DNA of 64,000 nucleotides from Neisseria sp. 83E34 (GCF_001308015.1 NZ_LGYH01000002.1:186001-250000), one strand, 5' to 3'. Numbered from the stretch's first letter, positions 26,117-35,187 are shown. Numbers and translations are program-made. The notes: generated by a model from the sequence alone, not told the origin.

Positions 26117-26902
26117 TCAGCTAAACAACACCGAAGCGTTGCCGATGCCGCCGATGTATACCGACATGAAATCGCCTGTGCTCACGTTTTCCAGCGGTAC
26201 CAGCGCGCCGGAGAGGATGATTTCGCCGGCTTTGAGCGGGATGCCGAAGCTGCCGAGGGTGTTGGCGAGCCAGGCAACGCAGTTGACGGGGCTGCCGAGG
26301 GCGGCGGCACCGGCGCCGGTGCTGATGATTTTGCCGTTTTTCTCGACCACCATGCCGCAGGTGCGTAAATCGACTTGGTGCGGGCTGACGGCGGTGTCGC
26401 CGAGAATCAGGAGGCCGCAGGAGGCATTGTCGGCGACGGTGTCTTGGATTTTGATTTGCCAGTTTTCGATACGGGAATCGACGATTTCAAAACACGGCAT
26501 CACGCATTCGGTGGCGGCGATGACGTCGGCGGCGGTCACGCCGGGGCCGTTGAGGTCTTTTTTCAGCACGAAGGCAATCTCGCCTTCGGCACGCGGCTGC
26601 ATCAGTATTTGGCTGATGGGCATGTCTTGCCCTTGGCTGAAGACCATTTTGTCGGTGAGGAAGCCGAAATCGGGCTGGTCGACTTTGAGCATGGATTGGA
26701 CGGCGTGCGAGGTGAGGCCGATTTTTTTGCCGATGACTTTTTCTCCGGCGTCTAAGCGGTGTTGCAGGAAGGCTTGGGAGATGTGGTAGGCGTCTTCGAT
26801 GGTGATGTCGGGCGCTTGTTCGGTGAGCGGACGGATGGCTTGGCGGCCGGTCATGGCTTGGTAGAGCATGGTGCCGAAGCGTTTGATGTCGTCTTGGGTC
26901 AT
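26117..26902 (-). CDS. dmpE: 2-oxopent-4-enoate hydratase
   Basis: Hydrates 2-oxopent-4-enoate (2-hydroxypenta-2,4-dienoate) to 4-hydroxy-2-oxovalerate in the catechol meta pathway. The start is the ATG at 26902 (MTQDDIKRFGTML); upstream in-frame residues are repeat-derived. Landmarks of the hydratase/decarboxylase family are GKKIGLTSHAVQSML, the metal-binding RAEGEIAFVLKKDL, CFEIVDSRIENWQIK and ISTGAGAAALGSPV. The ending YIGGIGNASVLF is hydratase-like and separates it from the decarboxylase at 30709. It is 261 residues. It is the last gene of the cluster and is separated from dmpC by 368 bp of repeats, so its expression may depend on read-through. Confidence 0.9.
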   Translation of the reverse strand: MTQDDIKRFGTMLYQAMTGRQAIRPLTEQAPDITIEDAYHISQAFLQHRLDAGEKVIGKKIGLTSHAVQSMLKVDQPDFGFLTDKMVFSQGQDMPISQILMQPRAEGEIAFVLKKDLNGPGVTAADVIAATECVMPCFEIVDSRIENWQIKIQDTVADNASCGLLILGDTAVSPHQVDLRTCGMVVEKNGKIISTGAGAAALGSPVNCVAWLANTLGSFGIPLKAGEIILSGALVPLENVSTGDFMSVYIGGIGNASVLFS

Positions 26903-26916
26903 GGTATTTCTCCGTG

Positions 26917-26942
26917 AGGCCGTCTGAAATTTCAGACGGCCT
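26917..26942. repeat. Inverted pair of AG-dialect DUS
   Basis: AGGCCGTCTGAA and its reverse complement abut with a two-base centre, just upstream of the dmpE start. T residues follow only on the plus strand, so it is unlikely to stop dmp transcription. The dialect differs from that of the surrounding chromosome. Confidence 0.8.
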
Positions 26943-26970
26943 TTTGTTATGGGTTGTCGGGTTGTTGGGA

Positions 26971-27000
26971 GGCGGGCAGGGATGCCCGCCCTACGGGTTT
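26971..27000. repeat. GGCGGGCAGGGATGCCCGCC repeat, copy a
   Basis: A 30-bp unit with a self-complementary core (CGGGCA/TGCCCG) is followed by CTACGGGTTT and then a reverse DUS. The identical unit recurs at 27057 and a diverged one at 27209. Confidence 0.7.
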
Positions 27001-27056
27001 CAGACAGGCATTGTTGGTTGCTTTGTCTGATTGCCACTGCGCTTGGGTTGTTGGTT

Positions 27057-27086
27057 GGCGGGCAGGGATGCCCGCCCTACGGGTTT
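27057..27086. repeat. GGCGGGCAGGGATGCCCGCC repeat, copy b
   Basis: Identical to the unit at 26971 over 30 bp and likewise followed by a reverse DUS (TTCAGACAGGCA), giving an 86-bp tandem spacing. Confidence 0.7.
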
Positions 27087-27115
27087 TCAGACAGGCATTT
27101 CAACCCGCCTGCTTG

Positions 27116-27195
27116 CCGTCATACTCGGGCTTGATCCGAGTATCTTGCGTTTCGATAACGTTGTGAGATGCTCGGGTCAAGCCCGAGCATGACGG
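27116..27195. repeat. 80-bp palindromic repeat, copy 2
   Basis: Same element as at 6953, with ends CCGTCATACTCGGG and, inverted, CCCGAGCATGACGG. It lies in the dmpC-dmpE gap. Confidence 0.75.
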
Positions 27196-27208
27196 ACGTA
27201 CTGTTTTT

Positions 27209-27242
27209 GGCGGCTGGCAGAGATGCCCGCCCTACGGGGTTT
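27209..27242. repeat. GGCGGGCAGGGATGCCCGCC repeat, diverged copy c
   Basis: GGCGGCTGGCAGAGATGCCC followed by GCCCTACGGGG keeps the 3' half of the unit but has changes in the 5' half. Confidence 0.55.
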
Positions 27243-27270
27243 AGCACAGCCCGCTTTCAGACGGCCTGCC

Positions 27271-28731
27271 TTACATCTTGATGCAGATGTTTTTCAGCTC
27301 GGTGTAAAACTCGAGGCCGTGTACGCCGCCTTCGCGACCGATGCCGGATTGTTTGGCGCCGCCGAATGCGGTGCGCAAATCGCGCAGGAACCAGCTGTTT
27401 ACCCACACGATGCCGGCTTCCATCTGCTCGGCCACGCGTACGGCGCGGCTGCTGTTTTCCGTCCAGATGGCGGCAGCGAGGCCGTAGTCGGTGTCGTTGG
27501 CCAATGCGACGGCTTCTTCTTCAGTGTCGAAGGGGCGGATGTGGCAGCAGGGGCCGAAGATTTCTTCGCGGATAACGCGGGCGTCGTCGGGCAGACCTGT
27601 CCAGATGGTCGGCTCGACCCATGCGCCGTCTTTGAGGGCTTCGCCCATGTCGGGCACGCCGCCGCCGATTTCTACGGTGGCGCCTTCTTCCACGGCCAGC
27701 TTGTAGTACGACAGCACTTTGTTGCGGTGCTCTTGGCTCACCAGCGGGCCGAAGTTGGCTTCGGGGTCTTCGGGGCGGCCGGGTTTGAGTTTGGTGGCTT
27801 CTTCTTTCATGCGGCGCACGAAGTCGTTGAACAGCGGGCGTTCTACATACACGCGCTCGGTGCCGAGGCAGACTTGGCCGCAGTTGACGAAGGCGGAGCG
27901 CATGGTGCCTTCGACGGCTTTTTCCAAATCGCAGTCGGCAAACACGATGGCGGGGTTTTTGCCGCCGCATTCCATTGAGATGTTGCGCAGGCCGACGGCG
28001 GCGGCTTTCATGATGATTTCGCCGGTGCGGGTTTCGCCGGTGAAGGTGATGGCGTCGATGCCTTTGTGTTCGGTGAGGAACGCGCCGGCGGAATTGGGGC
28101 CGAAGCCGTGCACGACGTTGAACACGCCGGGCGGCACGCCGCATTCGTTCATCACTTCGCCCAGCAGCGTGGTGGTGGCGGGGGTTTCTTCAGACGGCTT
28201 CACAACCACGGTGTTGCCGCAGGCCAGAGCGGGGCCAACTTTCCATGTCATTAACAGCAGCGGCAGGTTCCACGGCGAAATCACGGCGACCACGCCTTTG
28301 GGGGTGCGGTGGCCGATGTTGATGGCGCCGGTGCCGTCGGGCGTGTCGAGGCGGAAGGCTTCGGTGGGGTGGTTGGCCAGAGTTTCGGAGAAGGCTTTGA
28401 AGTTGGCGGCGCCGCGCGGGATATCGATGTGCGCGGCCATTTTGCGCGGTTTGCCGGTGTCGCGGCATTCGGCTTCGAGAAACTCGTCGAAACGCTCGTT
28501 GATGCGGTCGGCCACTTTGTTCAAAAGCTGGATGCGCTGGGCTTGGGTGAGCTTGCCCCACGGGCCTTTGAGGGCGGCGCGGGCGGCGGCTACGGCGGCA
28601 TCGACTTCTTCTTTGCCGGCTTCGTGCACCATGCCGATCAGGCTGTTGTCGACCGGATTGCGGTTTTCAAAGGTTTTGCCGCTGGCGGAGCCGACATATT
28701 CGCCGTTGATAAAATGTTTGAATTCTTTCAT
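27271..28731 (-). CDS. dmpC: 2-hydroxymuconic semialdehyde dehydrogenase
   Basis: NAD-dependent aldehyde dehydrogenase converting 2-hydroxymuconate semialdehyde to 2-hydroxymuconate (4-oxalocrotonate enol), the dehydrogenative branch of the meta pathway. It is 486 residues. The cofactor-binding VISPWNLPLLLMTWKVGPAL lies near residue 155. The general base Glu is in ISMECGGKNP near 255, and the nucleophilic Cys in VNCGQVCLGTERVYV near 285. EEIFGPCCHIRPFDTEEEAV and GGAKQSGIGREGGVHGLEFY complete the fold. It sits between dmpB and dmpE. A single AG-type DUS core occurs inside it near 28189. Confidence 0.95.
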   Translation of the reverse strand: MKEFKHFINGEYVGSASGKTFENRNPVDNSLIGMVHEAGKEEVDAAVAAARAALKGPWGKLTQAQRIQLLNKVADRINERFDEFLEAECRDTGKPRKMAAHIDIPRGAANFKAFSETLANHPTEAFRLDTPDGTGAINIGHRTPKGVVAVISPWNLPLLLMTWKVGPALACGNTVVVKPSEETPATTTLLGEVMNECGVPPGVFNVVHGFGPNSAGAFLTEHKGIDAITFTGETRTGEIIMKAAAVGLRNISMECGGKNPAIVFADCDLEKAVEGTMRSAFVNCGQVCLGTERVYVERPLFNDFVRRMKEEATKLKPGRPEDPEANFGPLVSQEHRNKVLSYYKLAVEEGATVEIGGGVPDMGEALKDGAWVEPTIWTGLPDDARVIREEIFGPCCHIRPFDTEEEAVALANDTDYGLAAAIWTENSSRAVRVAEQMEAGIVWVNSWFLRDLRTAFGGAKQSGIGREGGVHGLEFYTELKNICIKM

Positions 28732-28837
28732 GTTGCTGCCTCTATTTCGGGATAGGGTTTGTGCAAGTTTTTCAGACGGCCTTGATGCCTGTCTGAAAAG
28801 AACGGTTAGACCGCGCTCGATACTTAATCAATAACCG

Positions 28838-28918
28838 CCGTCATACTCGGGCTTAACCCGAGTATCTTGGCTTTCCGTAAACTCGGGGAGATACCCGGGC
28901 AACGCCCGAGTATGGCGG
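28838..28918. repeat. 80-bp palindromic repeat, copy 3
   Basis: Same element as at 6953, with one extra base, in the dmpB-dmpC gap. The gap also carries an AG-type DUS next to a TG-type DUS (28771-28797) and a hybrid DUS palindrome (28945-28963). Confidence 0.75.
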
Positions 28919-28971
28919 TTATTCATTTTCAGACGGCCTTTGGTTTCAGACAGGCCGTCTGAACATGCCGC

Positions 28972-29898
28972 TTAAGTCAATACGGTTAAGAAACGCTCGT
29001 TGAGTACGCGGTCGTGGTAGAAAATGGCTTTGCCCAGCTTGTCCACATCCCAAGTAACGGGCGGGTGGTCGGGATAATAGTAATCGCCGCCCGCAAACAC
29101 TTCGTTGCGGTTGCCGGAGGGGTCGAAGAAATAAATCGTCTGCCCGTGGGTTAAGCCGTGGCGGGTCGGGCCGATGTCGATGGAGGTATCGGTCATGGAG
29201 ATTAAATCGCCTGCCAACAGCACGTCGTTCCATGTTTCCAAGTAAAACGAAGCATGGTGGAATTTGCCTTTTTCGGGGTGGCGGATAAAAGCCACGTCGT
29301 GCGCTTTCATCGAGCAGGTTAAAAACTGTGCGGCCCGCGCGCCCTCGGGCGTAACCACCTGCTCGGCCAAACCGAAACCCAGCACTTGGGTGAAGAGATC
29401 AAACGTGCGGTCGAGATCGTCGCCGTAAAGCAGGCAGTGGTCGAAACGGGTGGCTTTCATGCCTTTCAAATCGCGCGGCCACGCTTCGGGGTTGTGGTTG
29501 CTCACACCGTATTTGCCCGGTTGGTCTTTGGTGGCAAACAGCTCGAACACATGGCCTGTGGGCGCGGTAAAACGCACGCGGCGGCCGCAGCCTTTCAGTT
29601 CGCCGGCGGGGATGTCGTGTACGTCCAAACCGCCGAAATCAACCAGCTCTTGGCGCAGTTGGTCTAAGGTGGCTTCGTCAACCACTTTGAAGGCCATGAA
29701 ATCCATGCCGGCATGGTCGGTTTCGCGCAGCACAACGGAGAAGCTGTCCACTTCCGTCCAGCCTTTGAAATAGCGGCGGCCTTGTTCGTCGCTGCCCGTG
29801 GGAATCAGACCCAGCAAATCGCCGTAGTGTTTGACGGCTTCCTCCATGTCCAATACGCGGATTTGTACGTGTCCGGGACGCATTACACCTTTTCTCAT
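28972..29898 (-). CDS. dmpB: Catechol 2,3-dioxygenase
   Basis: Extradiol ring-cleavage dioxygenase that opens catechol to 2-hydroxymuconate semialdehyde with Fe(II). It is 308 residues and consists of two vicinal-oxygen-chelate domains. The first starts [19 protein letters not shown]. The second carries the iron ligands: His in [12 protein letters not shown] near residue 153, His in [12 protein letters not shown] near 216, and Glu in [11 protein letters not shown] near 268. The ending [19 protein letters not shown] matches XylE/DmpB. It lies 51 bp downstream of the ferredoxin gene that reactivates it, as in known dmp/xyl operons. Confidence 0.96.
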   Translation of the reverse strand: MRKGVMRPGHVQIRVLDMEEAVKHYGDLLGLIPTGSDEQGRRYFKGWTEVDSFSVVLRETDHAGMDFMAFKVVDEATLDQLRQELVDFGGLDVHDIPAGELKGCGRRVRFTAPTGHVFELFATKDQPGKYGVSNHNPEAWPRDLKGMKATRFDHCLLYGDDLDRTFDLFTQVLGFGLAEQVVTPEGARAAQFLTCSMKAHDVAFIRHPEKGKFHHASFYLETWNDVLLAGDLISMTDTSIDIGPTRHGLTHGQTIYFFDPSGNRNEVFAGGDYYYPDHPPVTWDVDKLGKAIFYHDRVLNERFLTVLT

Positions 29899-29949
29899 GA
29901 TGTTTCTCCTGTATTCGTTATTCGGTTTGTGGTTGTCGTCTTGAATGAA

Positions 29950-30273
29950 TTAAATAAACGGGTTGTAGGGCGGCGGGGGCGGCTCGCTCACGATTTCCAT
30001 ATCGCTTTCGGGAAAAACCCGGCACGCCAGCACCACGCCTTCGGCCAAATCCTGCTCGTTGATGTGGGTTTTGCTCATCGCTTTTTTGCGGTAGCAGCCC
30101 GACAAAATCCGTATCCGGCACACACCGCATCCGCCGCCGCGGCAGCCCACCGAAATGGCGTGCCGCCCCATCTGTTCGGAAGCGGCCAGCAAGGTTTGGC
30201 CTTCGTGTACGGTGATGCTGCGCGTGCAGACAGCCGAACCGCCCGGGTCTTTTATGCATACGGTGTAGCCCAT
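29950..30273 (-). CDS. dmpQ: Plant-type [2Fe-2S] ferredoxin (DmpQ/XylT-like)
   Basis: Chloroplast-type ferredoxin that re-reduces oxidised catechol 2,3-dioxygenase. The ATG at 30273 (MGYTVCIKDPGG) has GGAGG before it. The iron-sulphur ligands are Cys-x4-Cys-x2-Cys in SVGCRGGGCGVCRIRIL (residues 43-59) and a distal Cys in VVLACRVFPESDM (near residue 84). It is 107 residues. The C-terminus EPPPPPYNPF is typical of XylT proteins. Its place immediately before dmpB supports the role. Confidence 0.92.
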   Translation of the reverse strand: MGYTVCIKDPGGSAVCTRSITVHEGQTLLAASEQMGRHAISVGCRGGGCGVCRIRILSGCYRKKAMSKTHINEQDLAEGVVLACRVFPESDMEIVSEPPPPPYNPFI

Positions 30274-30332
30274 GTTTCCTCCTTCGCGGTCTTCAGACGG
30301 CCTCTTGTTTTTCAGACAGGCCGTCTGAAACA

Positions 30333-30524
30333 TTACCGCCCTTTGGCTTTGGCCGATTCGCCGCCGATGCCGAAATGCTGCTTGGGCATCTCGTTGATCA
30401 GCACGCGCACCGATTCTTTCGGCGCACCCACGGCGCGAACCATCGCTTCGGTTACTTCGCGGATCACGGCTTCTTTCTGCTCGTCGGTACGGCCTTCCAT
30501 CATGTGGACTTGAATAATCGGCAT
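30333..30524 (-). CDS. dmpI: 4-oxalocrotonate tautomerase
   Basis: Isomerises 2-hydroxymuconate to 2-oxohex-3-enedioate. It is 63 residues (MPIIQVHMMEGRTDEQKE). Removal of the initiator Met exposes the catalytic N-terminal Pro. The conserved Arg of the active site lies in REVTEAMVRAVG and the Arg39-equivalent in KESVRVLINEMP. The GIGGES loop is present. It is the size of the hexameric 4-OT subunit. It follows dmpH after a gap that contains a palindromic repeat. Confidence 0.95.
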   Translation of the reverse strand: MPIIQVHMMEGRTDEQKEAVIREVTEAMVRAVGAPKESVRVLINEMPKQHFGIGGESAKAKGR

Positions 30525-30595
30525 GGTTGTTTCCTTTCTTTAGGTTTTTGTTTCTATTGAAACAACGATAATGATTCGGCTTCAAAACAGTTCAC

Positions 30596-30675
30596 CCGTC
30601 ATACTCAGGCTTGACCCGAGTATCTTGCGTTGCGGTTACGTTTGGAGATACTCGGGTCAAGCCCGAGTATGACGG
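30596..30675. repeat. 80-bp palindromic repeat, copy 4
   Basis: Same element as at 6953, here nearly perfect (ATACTCAGGCTTGACCCGAG on one side, ACTCGGGTCAAGCCCGAGT on the other), in the dmpH-dmpI gap. Confidence 0.78.
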
Positions 30676-30708
30676 TGCTGTTATTAAGCAATGGTTGTCG
30701 CAACAAAG

Positions 30709-31500
30709 TTATTCAAAACGGCCGCTGATGCTGCCCAAATCTTGGAAATGCACGCAGAACGAGTCGCCTTTTTCCACCTGCACGGCGGCGGTAATCGCAC
30801 CGATCATCACAAACGAACCGGCCGGCAGATATTCGCCGCGTTCGGCCAGCATATTGGCCAGCATGGCAACCGATGCGGCCGGATGCCCCAGCACCGCCGC
30901 GCCCGCGCCCGTTTGCACCACTTTGCCGTTGATTTCCATCACCACGCCCAGCGTTTTCAAATCCAATCCGCTTGCAGGCTTGGCGCAACCGCCGGTAATG
31001 AAGCGGCTGGAAGAAGAGTTGTCGGCAATCACCGATTTCAAATCGAATTTGAAATCTTTATAGCGCGAGTCAATCACTTCGATGGCGGGCATCACGAAAT
31101 CGGTGGCGGCCAATACGTCGCCGATGTGGCAGCCCGGGCCGCGCAGGTCGGCTTTGGTCACAAACGCCAGCTCGGCTTCGATTTTCGGGTGGATCAGCTC
31201 GTCGTGCTTCACCGCCGCGCCTTCGGGCACGCTGAAATAGTCGGCCAGAAAGCCGTAGCAGGGATGCTCTACGCCCATCTGGCTCATCTTCGCCCATGAA
31301 GTCAGCCCCATTTTCATGCCGACGATTTTGTTGCCGCGCGCTTCTTTGCGGCGGCGGATTTCCCATTGGATGTCGAAGGCGTCTTCATAATCCATGTCGG
31401 GGAAATCGTCGGTGATTTTGGTCACTTCATAAGCCTGCAATTCGGCGTTTTCCAAATGTTCGGCCAGTTGTTCGATTTGTTGTCTGCTTAATGTGCTCAT
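30709..31500 (-). CDS. dmpH: 4-oxalocrotonate decarboxylase
   Basis: Decarboxylates 2-oxohex-3-enedioate to 2-hydroxypenta-2,4-dienoate, normally in complex with the hydratase DmpE. It is 263 residues. Family motifs are [17 protein letters not shown], the Mg-binding [34 protein letters not shown] and [14 protein letters not shown]. The N-terminus ([17 protein letters not shown]) and ending [12 protein letters not shown] match DmpH/XylI rather than the hydratase. The ATG overlaps the dmpG stop by four bases, so translation is coupled. Confidence 0.93.
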   Translation of the reverse strand: MSTLSRQQIEQLAEHLENAELQAYEVTKITDDFPDMDYEDAFDIQWEIRRRKEARGNKIVGMKMGLTSWAKMSQMGVEHPCYGFLADYFSVPEGAAVKHDELIHPKIEAELAFVTKADLRGPGCHIGDVLAATDFVMPAIEVIDSRYKDFKFDLKSVIADNSSSSRFITGGCAKPASGLDLKTLGVVMEINGKVVQTGAGAAVLGHPAASVAMLANMLAERGEYLPAGSFVMIGAITAAVQVEKGDSFCVHFQDLGSISGRFE

Positions 31501-32528
31501 GCTGTTTTGCCTTTCTGCTTGGCCATAGTGAGTGCCAAATCTTCAATCATGTCTTCCTGCCCGCCGACGGTGCCGCGCTTGCCCAGCTCCACCAGAATTT
31601 CGCGGGCGGACACGCCGTATTTGGCTTCGGCGCGTTTGGCAAACAGCAGGAACGACGAATACACGCCCGCATAGCCCAGCGTGAGCGCGTTGCGGTCGAC
31701 GCGGATGGGTTGGTCCATAATCGGCACCACGCGGTCTTCGGCCACGTCCATCAGTTTGAACAGGTCGGTACCGTGCTCGACGCCCATGCGCTCCAACACC
31801 GCCGCAAACACTTCCAGCGGCGTATTGCCCGCGCCCGCGCCCAAGCCTGCTACCGAGCCGTCGATGCGGTTGGCGCCGGCGTTGATGGCGGCCAACGAGT
31901 TGGCGATGCCCATGCCGAGGTTGTGGTGGCCGTGGAAACCCAGCTCGGTTTCGGGCTTCAGCGCTTGGCGCAGCGCACCGATTTTTTCTTCCACTTCTTC
32001 GGGCAGCATGTAGCCCGCCGAATCGGTGCAGTAAATGCAGTTTGCGCCGTAGCCTTCCATCAGCTTGGCCTGCTCGATCAGTTTGGCGGCGGGCACCATG
32101 TGCGCCATCATCAGAAAGCCGACGGTATCCAAGCCCAGCTCGGCGGATTTGGTGATGTGTTGTTGGGAAACGTCGGCTTCGGTGCAGTGGGTCGCCACGC
32201 GGATGCACGACACGCCCAAGTCTTTGGCCATCAGCAGATGGTCAACAGTGCCGATGCCGGGCAGCAGCAAGGCCGACACTTTGGCCTGCTTCATTTTGGG
32301 AATCACGGCGCCGAGGTATTCTTCGTCGCTGTGGGCGGGAAAGCCGTAGTTGAGCGAAGCGCCGCCCAAGCCGTCGCCGTGGGTTACTTCGATCAGCGGC
32401 ATACCGGCTTCGTCGAGGCCGGTGGCGATGTTTACCATTTCGTCTAAAGAAATCTGATGGCGTTTGGCGTGCATGCCGTCGCGCAGGCTCATATCATGCA
32501 GGGTAACTTTTTTACCTTTTAAATCCAT
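31497..32528 (-). CDS. dmpG: 4-hydroxy-2-oxovalerate aldolase
   Basis: Class II aldolase splitting 4-hydroxy-2-oxovalerate into pyruvate and acetaldehyde, which is channelled to DmpF. It is 343 residues. The substrate Arg and catalytic His lie in [17 protein letters not shown] (residues 10-26). The metal ligands are an Asp in that segment and the HxH of [15 protein letters not shown] (near residue 200). [16 protein letters not shown] and [12 protein letters not shown] are characteristic. The C-terminal communication domain ([20 protein letters not shown]) is present. It lies 10 bp after dmpF, in the usual aldolase-dehydrogenase pair. Confidence 0.96.
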   Translation of the reverse strand: MDLKGKKVTLHDMSLRDGMHAKRHQISLDEMVNIATGLDEAGMPLIEVTHGDGLGGASLNYGFPAHSDEEYLGAVIPKMKQAKVSALLLPGIGTVDHLLMAKDLGVSCIRVATHCTEADVSQQHITKSAELGLDTVGFLMMAHMVPAAKLIEQAKLMEGYGANCIYCTDSAGYMLPEEVEEKIGALRQALKPETELGFHGHHNLGMGIANSLAAINAGANRIDGSVAGLGAGAGNTPLEVFAAVLERMGVEHGTDLFKLMDVAEDRVVPIMDQPIRVDRNALTLGYAGVYSSFLLFAKRAEAKYGVSAREILVELGKRGTVGGQEDMIEDLALTMAKQKGKTA

Positions 32529-32538
32529 GTCGCTCTCC

Positions 32539-33447
32539 TTAGCGTGCAGGCAGGGTTAAAACGCCGTTGGCCGCTTCTTCGGCAAACATTTCGGCAGTGC
32601 GCAAACCGGCGGCGGTCATGATGTCGAGGTTGCCGGCAAAAGGCGGCAGGAAGTCGCCCAAGCCTTTCACTTCGATGAAAATCGACACTTTGTTGCCGTC
32701 GAACACGGGGCCGTTGACCAGCGTGTAGCCCGGCACATAGCGTTGCACGTCGGCCACCATGCGGTGTACCGATTCGGTAATCGCAGCTTGGTCGGGTTCG
32801 CTTTCGGTGAGGCAGTGGATGGTGTCGCGCATCATCAAAGGCGGTTCGGCCGGGTTGATGATGATGATGGCCTTGCCTTTTTTGGCGCCGCCCACGCTTT
32901 CCATGGCCTGCGCGGTGGTGCGGGTAAACTCGTCGATGTTGGCGCGGGTGCCGGGGCCGACCGATTTGGACGACACGGTGGCGATGATTTCGCCGTAGCT
33001 AACCGGCTGAACGCGGGAAATGGCCGCCACCATCGGCACGGTGGCTTGGCCGCCGCAGGTAACCATGTTTACGTTCATTTCCAGCTTTTCGGCGTGTGCT
33101 TTCAGATTCACGGGCGGAATGCAGAAAGGGCCGATGGCGGCGGGCGTGAGGTCGATCATAATCACGCCCTGCTCGTTGAGCTTGCGGCTGTTTTCGGCAT
33201 GCACATAAGCGGACGTGGCGTCGAAGGCGATGCGGATGTCGTCTTCCTTCACATACGGCAACAGGCCGTCCACGCCGGTATCGCTGGTTTTGATGCCCAT
33301 GTCGCGGGCGCGCTTCAAGCCTTCGGATTGCGGGTCGATGCCGACCATCCACACCGGCTCTATCCACTCGGAACGCTTCATTTTCATCAGCAAGTCGGTG
33401 CCGATGTTGCCCGGCCCGATAATGGCCGCTTTAAGTTTTTTACTCAC
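32539..33447 (-). CDS. dmpF: Acetaldehyde dehydrogenase (acylating)
   Basis: Oxidises acetaldehyde to acetyl-CoA with NAD and CoA, in a complex with DmpG. It is 302 residues. The Rossmann motif is [18 protein letters not shown] (residues 7-24). The catalytic Cys lies in [14 protein letters not shown] (near residue 130). [20 protein letters not shown] near the C-terminus is the segment contacting the aldolase. Start and spacing agree with family members; GGAG lies upstream. The gap to dmpP contains a hybrid DUS palindrome at 33479-33497. Confidence 0.96.
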   Translation of the reverse strand: MSKKLKAAIIGPGNIGTDLLMKMKRSEWIEPVWMVGIDPQSEGLKRARDMGIKTSDTGVDGLLPYVKEDDIRIAFDATSAYVHAENSRKLNEQGVIMIDLTPAAIGPFCIPPVNLKAHAEKLEMNVNMVTCGGQATVPMVAAISRVQPVSYGEIIATVSSKSVGPGTRANIDEFTRTTAQAMESVGGAKKGKAIIIINPAEPPLMMRDTIHCLTESEPDQAAITESVHRMVADVQRYVPGYTLVNGPVFDGNKVSIFIEVKGLGDFLPPFAGNLDIMTAAGLRTAEMFAEEAANGVLTLPAR

Positions 33448-33512
33448 GGCTTTCTCCTCGTTATTGGGTTTTGGTTTTTTCAGACGGCCTGTCTGAACAT
33501 CTGAATCATGGT

Positions 33513-34574
33513 TTAGATTTTCTTAAACAAGGCCGAACGGGTTTGTGTTTCGCTGCCGTCGGCGGCCGTGAGGAAGCGCTCCATGTGGATGTCGCGCTCA
33601 AACAGGCGGCTTTGCATCAGCGTGGTAATGGCGGCTTCGATCATCGGCGGCGGGCCGCAGAGATAGGCTTTGTGGCCGCTGCAACGGTTGTTGAAGTAAT
33701 CGGCCACGGCTTCGTGCACGAAACCGTTGAAGCCTTCCCAGTTTTCTTCCGGCAGGGCGGCGTTGAGCGCCGGGATGTAGTGGAAGTTTTCATGCTCTTC
33801 GGCCAGCTTTTCAAACAGCTCGCGGTGGTAGAGTTCGGCCACATTGCGCGCGCCTTGAAACAGGTAAATCCGGCGGCTGTCGCCTTCTTCCAGCAAATCC
33901 AAAATCATGGATTCGGGGCTGGACAAGCCCGAACCGCCGGCAATGAAAATCGCGTCTTGACCGTCGGACTTGCGCACGAAGAATTGGCCGTAAGGGCCGG
34001 AAAGCGGCAGCTCGTCGCCTTCTTTCAGGCTTTCGTGCAGCCAAGTGGTGGCCGCGCCGCCTTCGACTTTGCGCACATGCAGCTCAACCGTGTCGGCCAT
34101 AGACGGCGGGTTGGCAATCGAAAAAGCGCGTGTGCCTTCCACGCCCGGCACTTGCAGGTTGATGTATTGGCCTGCCTGAAATTTCATGGGCCGGTCGAGT
34201 TTCAGGGTGATGCCGAGAATGGTGGGTGAAAGCGGCTTCAGCGCGGTGACGGTGGCGGTGTAGTCTTCCACCGTGTAGCCCAAGAAGTCGGGATCGACGT
34301 CGATATCGGCTTCGATGGTCATATCCGATTCGGGCATGCAGCAGCAGGCCAGCACTTTGCCTTCGTCGCGTTCGACATCCATCAGGGCGAAAGGCGAAGC
34401 GTTGCCGAGGTCGCCGTAGCCTTCGGTCACCTGCACTTTGCAGGTGCCGCAGGTGCCGTGACCGCAGGCAAACGGCAGCCAAACGCCTTGCCGCAAGGCG
34501 GCGGCCAAAATGGTTTGGCCTTCTTCCACTTCGATGACGTCGCCGGTGGGTTCTACCGTTACTTGATAGCTCAT
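33513..34574 (-). CDS. dmpP: Phenol hydroxylase reductase component
   Basis: NADH:acceptor reductase that feeds electrons to the phenol hydroxylase oxygenase. It is 353 residues. The N-terminal plant-type [2Fe-2S] domain has ligands in [15 protein letters not shown] (residues 36-50) and a downstream CCC cluster ([11 protein letters not shown]). The FAD-binding RAFSIANP lies near residue 155. The NAD-binding [20 protein letters not shown] lies near residue 214, and [14 protein letters not shown] near 310. This is the DmpP/MmoC architecture. It is 14 bp downstream of dmpO. Confidence 0.95.
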   Translation of the reverse strand: MSYQVTVEPTGDVIEVEEGQTILAAALRQGVWLPFACGHGTCGTCKVQVTEGYGDLGNASPFALMDVERDEGKVLACCCMPESDMTIEADIDVDPDFLGYTVEDYTATVTALKPLSPTILGITLKLDRPMKFQAGQYINLQVPGVEGTRAFSIANPPSMADTVELHVRKVEGGAATTWLHESLKEGDELPLSGPYGQFFVRKSDGQDAIFIAGGSGLSSPESMILDLLEEGDSRRIYLFQGARNVAELYHRELFEKLAEEHENFHYIPALNAALPEENWEGFNGFVHEAVADYFNNRCSGHKAYLCGPPPMIEAAITTLMQSRLFERDIHMERFLTAADGSETQTRSALFKKI

Positions 34575-34587
34575 GATGTCCCCCTTT

Positions 34588-34950
34588 CTACACGCCGGTG
34601 CCGTTCCAGCCGTTCAGCCCGGGCGTTTTGAAGCGCAGCAGGGATTTGTGGTCGAAACCGAGCTGCTCCAGCGTTTTATCGTCGTCCGGCGATAAGGCTT
34701 CGTTGTTCAGCTTCCATTGCACTTCGTCCCACTTGATGTGCTCGAAGTCGGGATGCTGCGAAAAGCCTTCGGTCAGCACATGTTCGCGGAAGTCTTTGAA
34801 GGTCATGGCAGGGGGGAGCGGGAACGCTTTGGCAGAGCAGAAGAGCAGATGCTCGTCCCATCCGACATACACTAAGATGTTGCCGCCGAAATTTTCGCGG
34901 CGGTCGCGGACGTCGCCGTGGTAGTTTTCATGGATGGCTTTAGTTGGCAT
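34588..34950 (-). CDS. dmpO: Phenol hydroxylase oxygenase gamma subunit
   Basis: Small gamma subunit of the (alpha-beta-gamma)2 oxygenase. The ATG at 34950 (MPTKAIHENYHGDVRD), with GGAG before it, is preferred over an in-frame ATG at 34980. It is 120 residues with the family segments GGNILVYVGWDEHLLFC, FPLPPAMTFKDFREHV and DEVQWKLN. The ending FKTPGLNGWNG is also typical. Its position between dmpN and dmpP matches all known phenol hydroxylase operons. Confidence 0.93.
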   Translation of the reverse strand: MPTKAIHENYHGDVRDRRENFGGNILVYVGWDEHLLFCSAKAFPLPPAMTFKDFREHVLTEGFSQHPDFEHIKWDEVQWKLNNEALSPDDDKTLEQLGFDHKSLLRFKTPGLNGWNGTGV

Positions 34951-35003
34951 GGTTTCTCCTTTTCTTTCTTTTATGGTCAACCAACTTCATTCAAATCACA
35001 CCA

Positions 35004-35083
35004 CCGTCATACTCGGGCTTAGCCTGCGTATCTTGAGCCCCGAAAAGTTTGGGAGAGACTCGGGGCAAGCCCGAGTATGGCGG
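35004..35083. repeat. 80-bp palindromic repeat, copy 5
   Basis: Same element as at 6953, with some decay (GGCTTAGCCTGCGTAT in the left half), in the dmpN-dmpO gap. A plus-strand AG-type DUS follows at about 35143-35155. Confidence 0.72.
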
Positions 35084-35187
35084 GTACGGTGTTTTTTCAA
35101 GTTGGTTAACGATACCTTTTATTTGCTGTGTGTTTTGATGAAGAGGCCGTCTGAAAACGAGCTTTGCGAGTTTCGCTAAACTGCTTG

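Noticed and set aside
27223-27978. 251-codon plus-strand frame opposite dmpC
   Set aside because: It is the antisense shadow of a GC-rich gene. The dmpC frame has complete catalytic motifs.
31491-32447. 318-codon plus-strand frame opposite dmpG
   Set aside because: His/Gly/Ala-rich antisense frame caused by high GC at the third codon position; dmpG is clearly the real gene.
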